A stretch of 64,000 nucleotides of DNA from Pedobacter sp. MC2016-24. Its GTDB lineage: Bacteria > Bacteroidota > Bacteroidia > Sphingobacteriales > Sphingobacteriaceae. The position numbers and the translations under genes were made by a program. Each line of letters opens with the position of its first letter. Position 1 is the first letter of the stretch. The stretch spans positions 124,001-188,000 of the forward strand of contig NZ_JADFBX010000007.1 in assembly GCF_015223055.1 (NCBI RefSeq). The letters are read 5' to 3'. This document shows positions 27,437 through 36,018 of the stretch, one piece after another. The notes beneath the pieces were generated by a model. The model was given only the letters and a program-made list of their open reading frames with translations. It was not told the origin of the DNA and searched no databases.

Positions 27437-29422
27437 ATGAAAAAGAATGTTAAGATATTAAGTTTTGCATCGCTTGTTTGCCTGCTCGGAATTAGCACTT
27501 CGCTGCAGGCTAAAGTAAAACTACCTGCTGTTTTTAGCAATTTTATGGTGTTACAACAGAACACCAGGGCAGCGGTGTGGGGAAAAGCGGAAGCCGGTAA
27601 AACCATCACAATCAGTAGTACCTGGAGCCGTGCCCGTTATACTTCAAAGGCCGATGGGAATGGCAACTGGAAAATGAGTATTGCCACACCAAAATACGGC
27701 GGGCCCTATGCCATGACAATTTCTGACGGTGAGCCGCTCGTCCTGATGAACGTGATGATTGGCGAAGTATGGGTTTGCTCAGGGCAGTCTAATATGGAAA
27801 TGCCTTTGGCTGGATGGGGTAAGATCAACAATTATGAAAAAGAGGTTGCTGACGCAAAATATCCGCAAATTAGTCTTTTACAAGTTGAACACGTCACCAG
27901 CAATTCCGCTTTGGAAGACGTTAAAGTCACAAATAATGGCTGGAAACCATGTATTCCTCAGTTTGTTGAGGGCTTTTCTTCTGTTGCCTATTTCTTCGCC
28001 AGGGAAATCTACCAAAAAACGAAAATTCCTATCGGACTGATCCATACTTCCTGGGGAGGTACCATTGCTGAAGCCTGGACAAGTGGCCGTACACTCAGCA
28101 GCATGTCTGATTTTTCGGCTGCAGTAAAAGAAATCGAAGAGACTGCCAATGAATCTGAAACTGAATACTTGAAAAAACTCCAGGGCTGGAATGACCTGGT
28201 AAGGAGTAGTGACCAGGGATACAAGGAGGGTAAGCCACTGTGGACTGCCAATGGTCAGGATGTTTCTGGCTGGAAAGATATGGTTGTACCTGGATTATGG
28301 GATGGACAGCTGGCTAATTTTGATGGCGTAATCTGGCTTCATAAAAAAATCAATGTCCCTGAACATTTAGCCGGTAAACCCTTAGTGCTCAATCTGGGGC
28401 CTATTGATGACAACGAAATAACCTGGTTTAATGGCCAGCAAATAGGCGAAACACAGGGGTATGATCAACCCAGAAAATACCAGATTGCAGGAAACCTGGT
28501 TAAAGCCGGTGAAAATACCATTACCATTAGCGTATTTGATACAGGCGGTGGCGGCGGGCTATATGGAAACCAGGAACAGCTTTATTTAGTCAATCCACTG
28601 GGTGAGAAAATCCCATTAAGTGGAACCTGGAAATATCACATCGGACTCGATCTTAAAACGATCGCAGCCACACCAGCCACTCAAAAAGGCCCAAATCGTC
28701 CAACTGTGCTGTTTAATGCCATGATCCATCCATTTTTACCTTATGCGATCAAAGGCGTAATCTGGTATCAGGGGGAAGCGAATGCAGATCGGGCCCATCA
28801 ATATCGTACACTTTTTCCTGCCATGATCACAGATTGGAGAAAGCAATGGGGGCAAGGTGATTTTCCTTTTTACTTTGTCCAACTTGCCAATTTTATGAAA
28901 ACTGAGCCAGAGCCTGTAGCCTCTGCATGGGCCGAGTTGAGGGACGCACAAAGAGCTGCGCTTTCGCTTCCAAATACAGGTATGGCGGTGACGATTGATA
29001 TCGGGGATGCCAATGACATTCATCCAAAAAACAAACAGGATGTGGGTAAAAGACTGGCGCTAATTGCTCTTGCTAAAACTTATGGCTTTAAAAGCCCTTA
29101 TACTGGCCCTGTTTATCAATCTGCTCAAACGGTGGGCAATGTCACCGAGTTGAGCTTTGCTGTCGCTCAAGGCTTAAAAACCAGTGACGGAAAGGAATTA
29201 AAGGGTTTTGCAATTGCCGGTGCAGATCAGAAATTTCACTGGGCCAAAGCCGAAATCAAAGGAAATCAAGTGCTGGTCAGCAGTCCTGAAGTAGCCAATC
29301 CGGTTGCGGTAAGATACGCCTGGGCAAATAATCCGGTTTGTAACCTGACCAATGCGTCCGGCTTACCTGCTGCTCCCTTCCGTACGGATGAATGGGAAGA
29401 CAGTACTGTTGGCCGTAAATAA
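27437..29422 (+). CDS. SIAE-type SGNH acetylesterase with inserted jelly-roll domain
   Basis: 661 residues, signal peptide ending LQAK. Sialate O-acetylesterase-like SGNH hydrolase: GEVWVCSGQSNMEM with nucleophile Ser118, GVIWYQGEANADRAHQYR, and DIHPKNK with His529. Residues about 240-410 are an insertion resembling a galactose-binding jelly roll (VIWLHKKINVPEHLAGK, LNLGPIDDNEITWFNGQQ). Members in plant-glycan PULs remove O-acetyl groups from polysaccharide side chains. No sialidase or sialic-acid catabolic gene is present, so sialate is an unlikely substrate here. It probably deacetylates the glycan so the exo-glycosidases can proceed. Confidence 0.9.
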   Translation: MKKNVKILSFASLVCLLGISTSLQAKVKLPAVFSNFMVLQQNTRAAVWGKAEAGKTITISSTWSRARYTSKADGNGNWKMSIATPKYGGPYAMTISDGEPLVLMNVMIGEVWVCSGQSNMEMPLAGWGKINNYEKEVADAKYPQISLLQVEHVTSNSALEDVKVTNNGWKPCIPQFVEGFSSVAYFFAREIYQKTKIPIGLIHTSWGGTIAEAWTSGRTLSSMSDFSAAVKEIEETANESETEYLKKLQGWNDLVRSSDQGYKEGKPLWTANGQDVSGWKDMVVPGLWDGQLANFDGVIWLHKKINVPEHLAGKPLVLNLGPIDDNEITWFNGQQIGETQGYDQPRKYQIAGNLVKAGENTITISVFDTGGGGGLYGNQEQLYLVNPLGEKIPLSGTWKYHIGLDLKTIAATPATQKGPNRPTVLFNAMIHPFLPYAIKGVIWYQGEANADRAHQYRTLFPAMITDWRKQWGQGDFPFYFVQLANFMKTEPEPVASAWAELRDAQRAALSLPNTGMAVTIDIGDANDIHPKNKQDVGKRLALIALAKTYGFKSPYTGPVYQSAQTVGNVTELSFAVAQGLKTSDGKELKGFAIAGADQKFHWAKAEIKGNQVLVSSPEVANPVAVRYAWANNPVCNLTNASGLPAAPFRTDEWEDSTVGRK

Positions 29423-29430
29423 CACATTAA

Positions 29431-30660
29431 ATGAAAGTCAGATCAATCTATATTTTAATCCTGTGCTGTCTTTTTAACGCCGCGGCTTATGCCCAGATCA
29501 AAGCTAAGGATGGAACTATCTTAGCGCCGAAGCCACCTATGGGCTGGATGACCTGGAACTATTTTGCAGATCAAATCAATGAGAAAGACATCATGGAAAT
29601 GGCCGATGCGATCGTAAGCACCGGAATGCTTGAGGCGGGTTACAATTATGTTTTTATTGATGATGGCTGGCAGGGCGGAAGAGACAATAGAAACAATATC
29701 ATCGCTGATCCAAAGAAATTTCCCTCTGGCATGAAAGCGCTGGCCGACTACGTGCATAGTAAAGGCTTAAAACTCGGCATATATTCTGATGCAGCATTGC
29801 TAACCTGCGCGGGATATACCGCAAGCCTGGGCTTTGAAGAACAGGATGCAAAAGTCTTTGCTTCCTGGGGCGTAGATTACCTGAAGTATGATTATTGTAA
29901 TGCTCCCGATGATGTGGAAACTGCCGGGGTCCGGTATAAAACAATGGGCCAGGCTTTAAGAAATAGCGGTAGGGACATTGTTTTTGGTATATGTGAATGG
30001 GGTGGACGCAAACCCTGGTTATGGGCTGCTCAGGCCGGAGGTCAATTGTGGCGTACCACCAATGATGTGCGTGACAAATGGAAAAGAAGGAACGCTGAAG
30101 AAGGTGGCGAAGGCATATTGGATATCCTGGACCTCAACGCCTCCCTTCATCAATATGCCGGGCCAGGGCATTGGAATGACATGGACATGCTGGTCGTCGG
30201 TCTGAATGGTAAAAAGGGGCCTTCGGGTGATCTCGGGGGTACGGGATGTACAAATACAGAATACCAAAGCCAGATGAGTTTATGGAGTATCCTGGCCGCT
30301 CCGTTGGCTGCTACCAACGACCTGCGGGATATGAGTGAAGACGCTAAACGTATTTTGTTAAACAAAGAGGTTATTGCAGTTAATCAGGATGTTTTAGGCC
30401 AGCAGGCCATTCGTAAAATGAACAATGGAAACTGGACAATTTTGCTAAAACCTCTGGAAAATGGAGATTATGCGCTGGCGATATTGAACCGGACTAATAC
30501 CAGTCAAATTACGGTTTGTGATTTTGCCAGCCTCGGATTGAATGGTAAATACCAGATCAGAGATTTATGGCAACATAAGCTGGTTGGAAAGGATAAGAAA
30601 TGGAAGGGTAGTATAAATGCCCATGAAACCAAATTATTCCGTTTAAGTAAAGCCAATTGA
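29431..30660 (+). CDS. GH27 alpha-galactosidase
   Basis: 409 residues, signal peptide ending AAAYAQ, then the family opening PPMGWMTWN. Active-site landmarks: YNYVFIDDGWQGGRD, LKYDYC with nucleophile Asp154, and WRTTND with Arg208 and acid/base Asp212, GHWNDMDMLVVG, and LAAPLAATNDLRDM. A short C-terminal beta domain follows. Retaining alpha-galactosidase, near the usual size for the family. It is the last gene of the long plus-strand operon, starting 8 bp after the esterase; a hairpin follows 12 bp after its stop. Confidence 0.96.
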   Translation: MKVRSIYILILCCLFNAAAYAQIKAKDGTILAPKPPMGWMTWNYFADQINEKDIMEMADAIVSTGMLEAGYNYVFIDDGWQGGRDNRNNIIADPKKFPSGMKALADYVHSKGLKLGIYSDAALLTCAGYTASLGFEEQDAKVFASWGVDYLKYDYCNAPDDVETAGVRYKTMGQALRNSGRDIVFGICEWGGRKPWLWAAQAGGQLWRTTNDVRDKWKRRNAEEGGEGILDILDLNASLHQYAGPGHWNDMDMLVVGLNGKKGPSGDLGGTGCTNTEYQSQMSLWSILAAPLAATNDLRDMSEDAKRILLNKEVIAVNQDVLGQQAIRKMNNGNWTILLKPLENGDYALAILNRTNTSQITVCDFASLGLNGKYQIRDLWQHKLVGKDKKWKGSINAHETKLFRLSKAN

Positions 30661-30672
30661 GGATTGCATGAG

Positions 30673-30730
30673 CCTGCTGTTTTCTCCTTTTATGAAAAAT
30701 AAAGCGGAGAAAACAGCAGGAACAAAAGGA
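30673..30730. terminator. 15-bp perfect inverted repeat at convergent gene ends
   Basis: CCTGCTGTTTTCTCC (30673-30687) pairs exactly with GGAGAAAACAGCAGG (30716-30730). It follows the GH27 stop, and its right arm lies inside the last codons of the minus-strand symporter (encoding LLFSP). It probably ends transcription from the long operon and perhaps from both sides; no T-run follows on either strand. Confidence 0.6.
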
Positions 30731-32279
30731 TCATGACAATCAACAGCAGGCCATTTACCCAATGTCTGTTTTTCCAGGGTTTCAGGTCAACTACAGATTT
30801 ATTCTGAGCTACATAGGCTTTTTCCATCGGATACAAGCGCCCGACAATTAACATCAGCGCCGAAGTAACCACGAACAGGATAGCCAGTACATGCAGAAAA
30901 TGGATGCCGGTATCAAATACCATTTGTGTGAGTACATAGCCAATGAAACAAAATACGAGACCTGCTTTTGCAGCAATGGGCGGGACTTTCTTAGTTACAA
31001 AGCCAATAAACATGATGGTAAAGATTGGAATACTGAATGCTGCATTGATTTTCTGCATAAAAGTATAAAAGCTGTCCGTCGAAAAAATAAACAGCGGCGC
31101 TATGAACATGGCCAGCAGAGAGGCAAACATTTCAAACCGTTTGGAGCTTCTGAGTAAATCTTTTTCGGTCAGCCGAACTCCTTTTTTTTCTTTAAAAGGT
31201 TTGTAAATATTTAAGACAAATAAAGTACTCGCGCTATTCAATCCGGGTGAGAATGAGGTGATTGCCGCGCCGAAAATAATCGCGGCAATAAAGCCGCTCA
31301 ATACCGGGGGAGATACATCGGCCACTACCCTTGAAAATACTTCTGTGGTATTTTCCATATGGTTATACAGGTGTACAGCAATGATTCCAGGCAATATGAA
31401 AAGTAAAGGGCCGAGCAGTTTGCCTGCACAGGCAAGTGCAATGCCTTTCTGACTGGTGGCAAGATCAGAAGATGCCAGTGCCTGCTGTACAATCACCTGT
31501 TCTGTACCCCAATAAAAAAGATTCATTAAGATCATCCCTGTAAAAATGGTCGAAAATGGAACAGCATCCGATGCTGTTCCGATGGAGTTGAGGTGTGCTG
31601 TTTTGGAAGTCAGAATGGTGTGTAAACCCTGCTGAAAATTGCCATTTCCAACATGGCTTAATCCAAAATAAGCGAGTAACAGTGCTCCTGTAAACATACA
31701 AATGCCCAGGACAAGATCTGAGATGACAATCGCTTTTAATCCGCCAAGTATGGAATACAAACTTCCGATCAGGCCAATACACCAAACCAGGATCCAGATG
31801 CTATTGCCATGACTGATGTGCCAGATATCTGAAAAATGAAACAGACCATTTAAGGCCACCGCGCCGGTATACAACACAATAGGTAAAAGGTTAACCATAT
31901 AGCCAATCAGGAAAAGGTAGGAAACCAGTTTCTTGGTCTGTGGATCGTACCTGCTTTCCAGAAAGTCCGGCGTGGTAGACATGGCGCCTTTCAGGTAAAT
32001 GGGAATGATAAATTCAGAAACAATGAGCATAGCGAATACGGAACTGACGCCCCATGCCATTACGGTCATATTGTTCAGGTAAACCGATTCACTGTTACCA
32101 ACAAACTCGGCCGCACTGATATTCGTGAAAAACAACGCGCAGCCCACTGCCGTGAAACTCAGATTACGGTTGGCTAAAAAGAGACCTGCGGATGTTGTTA
32201 TCTTATGCTTCCGGGTTTTAAACCAGGAAATTATGGCAACAAGAAGCGTTACAGTGATAAAGGTGACAAAAGCCGTCAT
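30690..32279 (-). CDS. sodium:solute symporter (SSS family), probably sugar transporter
   Basis: 529 residues with about 13-14 hydrophobic helices. SSS features: SFTAVGCALFFTNISAAEFVGN (the helix-1 region near the Na+ site), SLYSILGGLKAIVISDLVLG, and GAAITSFSPGLNSASTLFVLNIYKPF. SGLT-like members of this branch in Bacteroidota carry galactose, glucose or other released monosaccharides across the inner membrane (family knowledge). It converges on the GH27 gene and has its own -7-like box, so it is probably part of the same catabolic programme but a separate transcript. The exact sugar is not evident. Confidence 0.92.
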   Translation of the reverse strand: MTAFVTFITVTLLVAIISWFKTRKHKITTSAGLFLANRNLSFTAVGCALFFTNISAAEFVGNSESVYLNNMTVMAWGVSSVFAMLIVSEFIIPIYLKGAMSTTPDFLESRYDPQTKKLVSYLFLIGYMVNLLPIVLYTGAVALNGLFHFSDIWHISHGNSIWILVWCIGLIGSLYSILGGLKAIVISDLVLGICMFTGALLLAYFGLSHVGNGNFQQGLHTILTSKTAHLNSIGTASDAVPFSTIFTGMILMNLFYWGTEQVIVQQALASSDLATSQKGIALACAGKLLGPLLFILPGIIAVHLYNHMENTTEVFSRVVADVSPPVLSGFIAAIIFGAAITSFSPGLNSASTLFVLNIYKPFKEKKGVRLTEKDLLRSSKRFEMFASLLAMFIAPLFIFSTDSFYTFMQKINAAFSIPIFTIMFIGFVTKKVPPIAAKAGLVFCFIGYVLTQMVFDTGIHFLHVLAILFVVTSALMLIVGRLYPMEKAYVAQNKSVVDLKPWKNRHWVNGLLLIVMILLFLLFSPLYFS

Positions 32280-32305
32280 GTTCTTTTTTTCGGAAATGGT
32301 TACCG

Positions 32306-32313
32306 TAAAGATA
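32306..32313 (-). promoter_or_regulatory. -7-like box TATCTTTA for the symporter
   Basis: On the minus strand TATCTTTA matches TAnnTTTG at all but the last base and lies 26 bp before the symporter ATG. No TTG was found at the -33 spacing, only a T-rich stretch belonging to the upstream terminator. Confidence 0.3.
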
Positions 32314-32328
32314 GCATATGTCCTGTAA

Positions 32329-32366
32329 AAAAAGAGCTGTGATACCTAAGTATCACAGCTCTTTTT
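32329..32366 (-). terminator. rho-independent terminator of purM
   Basis: A 16-bp perfect stem (arms 32329-32344 and 32351-32366, core GAGCTGTGATA) with a 6-base loop. On the minus strand it ends in a run of seven T after the stem core, 31 bp after the purM stop. It separates purM from the symporter promoter. A-tracts on the other side make it potentially bidirectional. Confidence 0.85.
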
Positions 32367-32397
32367 CTGTATCATTTATTCAGTAGAAATGGAGGTA

Positions 32398-33579
32398 TTA
32401 GTTATACACAAATTCCCCTTTGTCGCTATGAATTGTTACTTGTTTACGTTCCGAGGCTTCAACGCGGCCGATAATCTGTGCATCGATATTAAAGCTTTTA
32501 GAAATGGCAATGATCTCTGCAGCAATTTCCGCAGGAACATACAACTCCATCCGGTGTCCCATGTTAAATACCTTGTACATTTCTTTCCAGTCCGTACCAG
32601 ATTGCTCCTGGATCAATTGAAACAATGGTGGAACAGGGAACAGGTTGTCTTTAATGATGTGAACATTGTCATTTACAAAATGAAGCACTTTAGTTTGTGC
32701 GCCACCGCTGCAGTGTACAATACCATGAATTTTTGAGCGGAAACCTTCCAATACTTTCTTAATCACCGGTGCATAAGTACGGGTGGGAGAGAGTACGAGT
32801 TTACCAGCTGTGACCGCATGATCCGCATCAATTTGTACCAGATCTGTTAATTTCTTGCCGCCAGAAAAGACCAGATCAAACGGAACTGCAGGGTCAAAAC
32901 TCTCAGGATAGGCATTGGCTACAGATTTATCAAACAAATCGTGACGGGCTGAAGTTAAGCCGTTCGAGCCCATACCGCCATTGTATTCCGATTCATAACT
33001 GGCCTGACCTGAAGAAGATAAGCCTACAATAACATCACCCGCCTGGATCTTGTCATTGCTGATAATTTTATCTCTTTCTATGCGGCAGGTCACTGTAGAA
33101 TCCACAATAATCGTCCTTACCAGATCGCCCACATCTGCAGTCTCACCTCCGGTGGAATAAATGGATATACCCTGATCACGAAGTTCAGCAAGAATTTCTT
33201 CAGTTCCATTGATAATGGCTGCAATTACTTCTCCGGGGATTAAGTTCTTGTTGCGACCAATGGTAGAAGACAGCAAAATATGATCAGTAGCACCCACACA
33301 GATCAGGTCATCAATATTCATGATGATGGCATCCTGGGCAATACCTTTCCATACAGAAATATCTCCGGTTTCTTTCCAGTAAACATAGGCCAGCGAAGAT
33401 TTAGTCCCTGCGCCATCGGCATGCATGATGTTGCAAAACGCTTCGTCATTACCCAGGATATCCGGGATGATCTTACAAAAGGCCTGTGGAAAAATGCCCT
33501 TATCTATATTTTTGATGGCTTGGTGCACATCTTCTTTCGAGGCAGAAACGCCGCGCTGGTTGTACCTGTTATCACTCAT
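32398..33579 (-). CDS. purM: phosphoribosylformylglycinamidine cyclo-ligase (AIR synthase)
   Basis: 393 residues from ATG 33579 (MSDNRYNQRGVSASKEDV); an upstream in-frame TTG would extend into the promoter and terminator and is rejected. AIR synthase motifs are visible: HADGAGTKSS, IMNIDDLICVGA, STGGETADVGDLV, GLSSSG and MGSNGLTSAR, CSGGAQTK, and FNMGHRMELYV. It catalyses ATP-dependent closure of FGAM to AIR in purine synthesis, in the cytosol. This is the longer Bacteroidota form (about 390 residues against about 345 in E. coli). Monocistronic, between two terminators. Confidence 0.96.
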   Translation of the reverse strand: MSDNRYNQRGVSASKEDVHQAIKNIDKGIFPQAFCKIIPDILGNDEAFCNIMHADGAGTKSSLAYVYWKETGDISVWKGIAQDAIIMNIDDLICVGATDHILLSSTIGRNKNLIPGEVIAAIINGTEEILAELRDQGISIYSTGGETADVGDLVRTIIVDSTVTCRIERDKIISNDKIQAGDVIVGLSSSGQASYESEYNGGMGSNGLTSARHDLFDKSVANAYPESFDPAVPFDLVFSGGKKLTDLVQIDADHAVTAGKLVLSPTRTYAPVIKKVLEGFRSKIHGIVHCSGGAQTKVLHFVNDNVHIIKDNLFPVPPLFQLIQEQSGTDWKEMYKVFNMGHRMELYVPAEIAAEIIAISKSFNIDAQIIGRVEASERKQVTIHSDKGEFVYN

Positions 33580-33586
33580 GTTGCTG

Positions 33587-33615
33587 CAAAGATAGAAAAA
33601 AATAACCCCTGCCAA
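33587..33615 (-). promoter_or_regulatory. purM promoter, near-leaderless
   Basis: On the minus strand TTG (33615-33613), 18 bp, then TATCTTTG (33594-33587), an exact TAnnTTTG. Only 7 bp separate the -7 box from the purM ATG, so the transcript would be leaderless or nearly so. The -33 element lies inside the loop of the glnN terminator hairpin. Confidence 0.6.
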
Positions 33616-33631
33616 TTAAGACAGAGGTTAT
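33602..33631 (-). terminator. terminator of glnN
   Basis: Read on the minus strand, ATAACCTCTG and CAGGGGTTAT form a 10-bp stem with one G-T pair and a 10-base loop, and a T7 run follows at once. It lies 33 bp after the glnN stop and overlaps the purM promoter. Confidence 0.7.
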
Positions 33632-33663
33632 AAAACTAAAAATAGTTAGTATATCGGTTCGGT

Positions 33664-35850
33664 TTATTTTAAAAACAATAACTCTCTGAATTTAGGTAAT
33701 GGCCATACGCTGTCATCCACAATTTGCTCTAATTTATCGCAGTGGTAACGGATGGTATCAAAGTGTGATTTTACCTTCTCATCATAAGCAATAGCTTTAT
33801 CACGACTGTCTTCGATGGTATTTACTTGTTTACGTTGTTCAAGCATCGCATCAATACTGGTTTTAACCACGCCAAGGTGCTCAGACAGTTTATTGATGAT
33901 GTTCAAAGGCATTTCTAAAGCAGCACCTGACAAACCAAGATCTTTCAATCCTTTTGCATTTTCAATCAAAGTATTCTGATAAGCAATGGCAGCTGGAATG
34001 ATCATGCTGTTCGTTACTTCACCCATTACCCTGGCCTCAATCTGAAGCTTTTTGTAATAGCTTTCCAACAAGATTTCATGACGGGCATGCAGTTCTCTTT
34101 TGCTAAATACTTTGGTGTTGGTAAACAGTTCTTCAGTTTTCTCAGTTACGTAAGCATCAAGTGCTTTTGGCGTAGTTTTGATGTTAGATAAACCGCGTCT
34201 TGCAGCTTCATCTTCCCACTCCTGGCTATAACCATTTCCTTCGAAACGGATGTCTTTAGACTCTTTTAAGTATCTTTTGATTACAGTTAATAAGGCAACA
34301 TCTTTTTTCTCGCCTTTTTTAATCAATTTGTCTACTTCAACTTTGAATTTTACCAATTGATCAGCAACAATTGCGTTCAATACAGTCATTGGTGCAGAAG
34401 AATTCTCAGAAGAACCTACAGCTCTCAATTCAAATTTATTTCCGGTAAAGGCAAAAGGAGAAGTACGGTTACGGTCAGTCGTATCAAAAGAGATCTGAGG
34501 GATCTTCGGAATGCCTAACCATAAAGAATCTTCGCTTTTTACTTTTTTAATGATGCTTCTTGAAGACTCAATTTCATCCAGAACTTCAGCAAGCTGAGAT
34601 CCAAGGAAAATTGAAATGATTGCTGGCGGCGCTTCGTTCGCACCTAAACGGTGATCGTTGCTTACCGAAGCAATACTTGCTCTCAATAAATCTGCATGCT
34701 CATGAACGGCTTTGATGGTGTTTACAAAGAACGTTAAGAACATCAGGTTGTTTTTTGGTGTTTTACCTGGTGACAATAAGTTTTTACCAGTATCGGTAAT
34801 TAACGACCAGTTGTTGTGTTTACCTGAACCGTTGATACCTGCATATGGTTTCTCATGTAAAAGCACTTTAAAGTTATGTCTCAAAGCTACTTTTTCCATT
34901 AAGTCCATCAACAATTGGTTGTGGTCAATCGCCAGGTTGATTTCTTCATAAATCGGCGCACACTCAAATTGAGAAGGAGCCACCTCATTGTGACGTGTTT
35001 TCAAAGGAATACCCAATTTTAAGGCTTCGTTTTCAAAGTCAACCATATAGGTAAATACGCGCTCAGGGATAGATCCGAAATAATGATCTTCCAATTGCTG
35101 TCCTTTTGCAGACATATGACCGAACAAAGCGCGGCCTGTAAGTGCCAAATCCGGACGTGCATTATACAAAGCAAGGTCAACCAGGAAATATTCCTGCTCA
35201 ATACCTAAAGATGCATTTACTTTAGTGATGCTTTTATCGAAATACTGACAAACATCAACTGCAGCTTTATCCATCGCTGAAAGCGCTTTCAATAAAGGTG
35301 CTTTATAATCTAATGCTTCGCCTGTATATGCAACAAAAACGGTTGGAATACAAAGTGTTTTACCAGCCTTGCTTTCCATAATGAAAGCTGGAGAAGAAGG
35401 ATCCCATGCAGTATAACCACGTGCTTCGAACGTGTTGCGGATACCACCGTTAGGGAAACTTGAGGCATCTGGCTCTTGCTGAACCAATGCACTTCCTGAA
35501 AATACTTCAATTGCACCGTCTCCGCTTGGCTCAAAAAACGCATCGTGTTTTTCAGCAGTGGTACCTGTTAATGGTTGAAACCAGTGCGTATAATGTGTAG
35601 CACCTTTACTCATTGCCCAGCTTTTCATGGCTGTTGCGATGTGATTGGCATCGTCGTGATTGATTAGTTCACCCTGGTCAATTGATGAAACTAATTTCTG
35701 AAATACTTCTTTTGACAAGTAGTCTTTCATCTTTTTCTTATCAAAAACATTCACGCCAAAAAACTCAGAAATTTTAGTCGAAGGAGACTTCACTTCTGGT
35801 GAAATTCTTGTTTGGGCCTCTTTTAATGCAATTGTTCTTAAGCTTTTCAT
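33664..35850 (-). CDS. glnN: glutamine synthetase type III
   Basis: 728 residues, the usual length for GSIII (about 725-730, far longer than GSI). Visible features: MKSWAMSKGATHYTHWFQP, FEPSGDG, GIEQEYFLVD (metal-binding Glu residues), RHNEVAPSQFECAPIYEE, INGSGKHNNWS, SNDHRLGANEAPPAIIS and RNRTSPFAFTGNKFE. It condenses ammonia and glutamate with ATP to form glutamine in the cytosol, the main nitrogen assimilation enzyme in this phylum. Single gene with a -7 box 20 bp before its ATG and a terminator behind it. Confidence 0.98.
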   Translation of the reverse strand: MKSLRTIALKEAQTRISPEVKSPSTKISEFFGVNVFDKKKMKDYLSKEVFQKLVSSIDQGELINHDDANHIATAMKSWAMSKGATHYTHWFQPLTGTTAEKHDAFFEPSGDGAIEVFSGSALVQQEPDASSFPNGGIRNTFEARGYTAWDPSSPAFIMESKAGKTLCIPTVFVAYTGEALDYKAPLLKALSAMDKAAVDVCQYFDKSITKVNASLGIEQEYFLVDLALYNARPDLALTGRALFGHMSAKGQQLEDHYFGSIPERVFTYMVDFENEALKLGIPLKTRHNEVAPSQFECAPIYEEINLAIDHNQLLMDLMEKVALRHNFKVLLHEKPYAGINGSGKHNNWSLITDTGKNLLSPGKTPKNNLMFLTFFVNTIKAVHEHADLLRASIASVSNDHRLGANEAPPAIISIFLGSQLAEVLDEIESSRSIIKKVKSEDSLWLGIPKIPQISFDTTDRNRTSPFAFTGNKFELRAVGSSENSSAPMTVLNAIVADQLVKFKVEVDKLIKKGEKKDVALLTVIKRYLKESKDIRFEGNGYSQEWEDEAARRGLSNIKTTPKALDAYVTEKTEELFTNTKVFSKRELHARHEILLESYYKKLQIEARVMGEVTNSMIIPAAIAYQNTLIENAKGLKDLGLSGAALEMPLNIINKLSEHLGVVKTSIDAMLEQRKQVNTIEDSRDKAIAYDEKVKSHFDTIRYHCDKLEQIVDDSVWPLPKFRELLFLK

Positions 35851-35870
35851 TTATTTGTTTAAAGTTTGGT

Positions 35871-35878
35871 CAAAAATA
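35871..35878 (-). promoter_or_regulatory. -7 box TATTTTTG for glnN
   Basis: TATTTTTG on the minus strand is an exact TAnnTTTG, 20 bp before the glnN ATG, in a very AT-rich 168-bp gap. No clear TTTG lies at the -33 distance. Confidence 0.45.
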
Positions 35879-36018
35879 AGTTTTTTATTGATAAATTGTA
35901 TTAAATTGTTTGTAAAAATACGAATGTCAATAAATATTCCAAGAAAATGTTAGTTTTTTGACTGTTTTCTTGAAATTGAACTTTTAAATATTGCATTTTA
36001 ACCAAAAAGTCTCTTTTC

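Noticed and set aside
27437..29422. Sialic acid utilisation inferred from the sialate O-acetylesterase family name
   Set aside because: No sialidase, lyase, epimerase or transporter of that pathway is in the window; plant-glycan deacetylation fits the neighbours better.
33580..33615. 12-residue upstream extension of purM from a TTG codon
   Set aside because: It runs through the promoter and terminator; AIR synthase similarity begins at MSDNRYNQRG.
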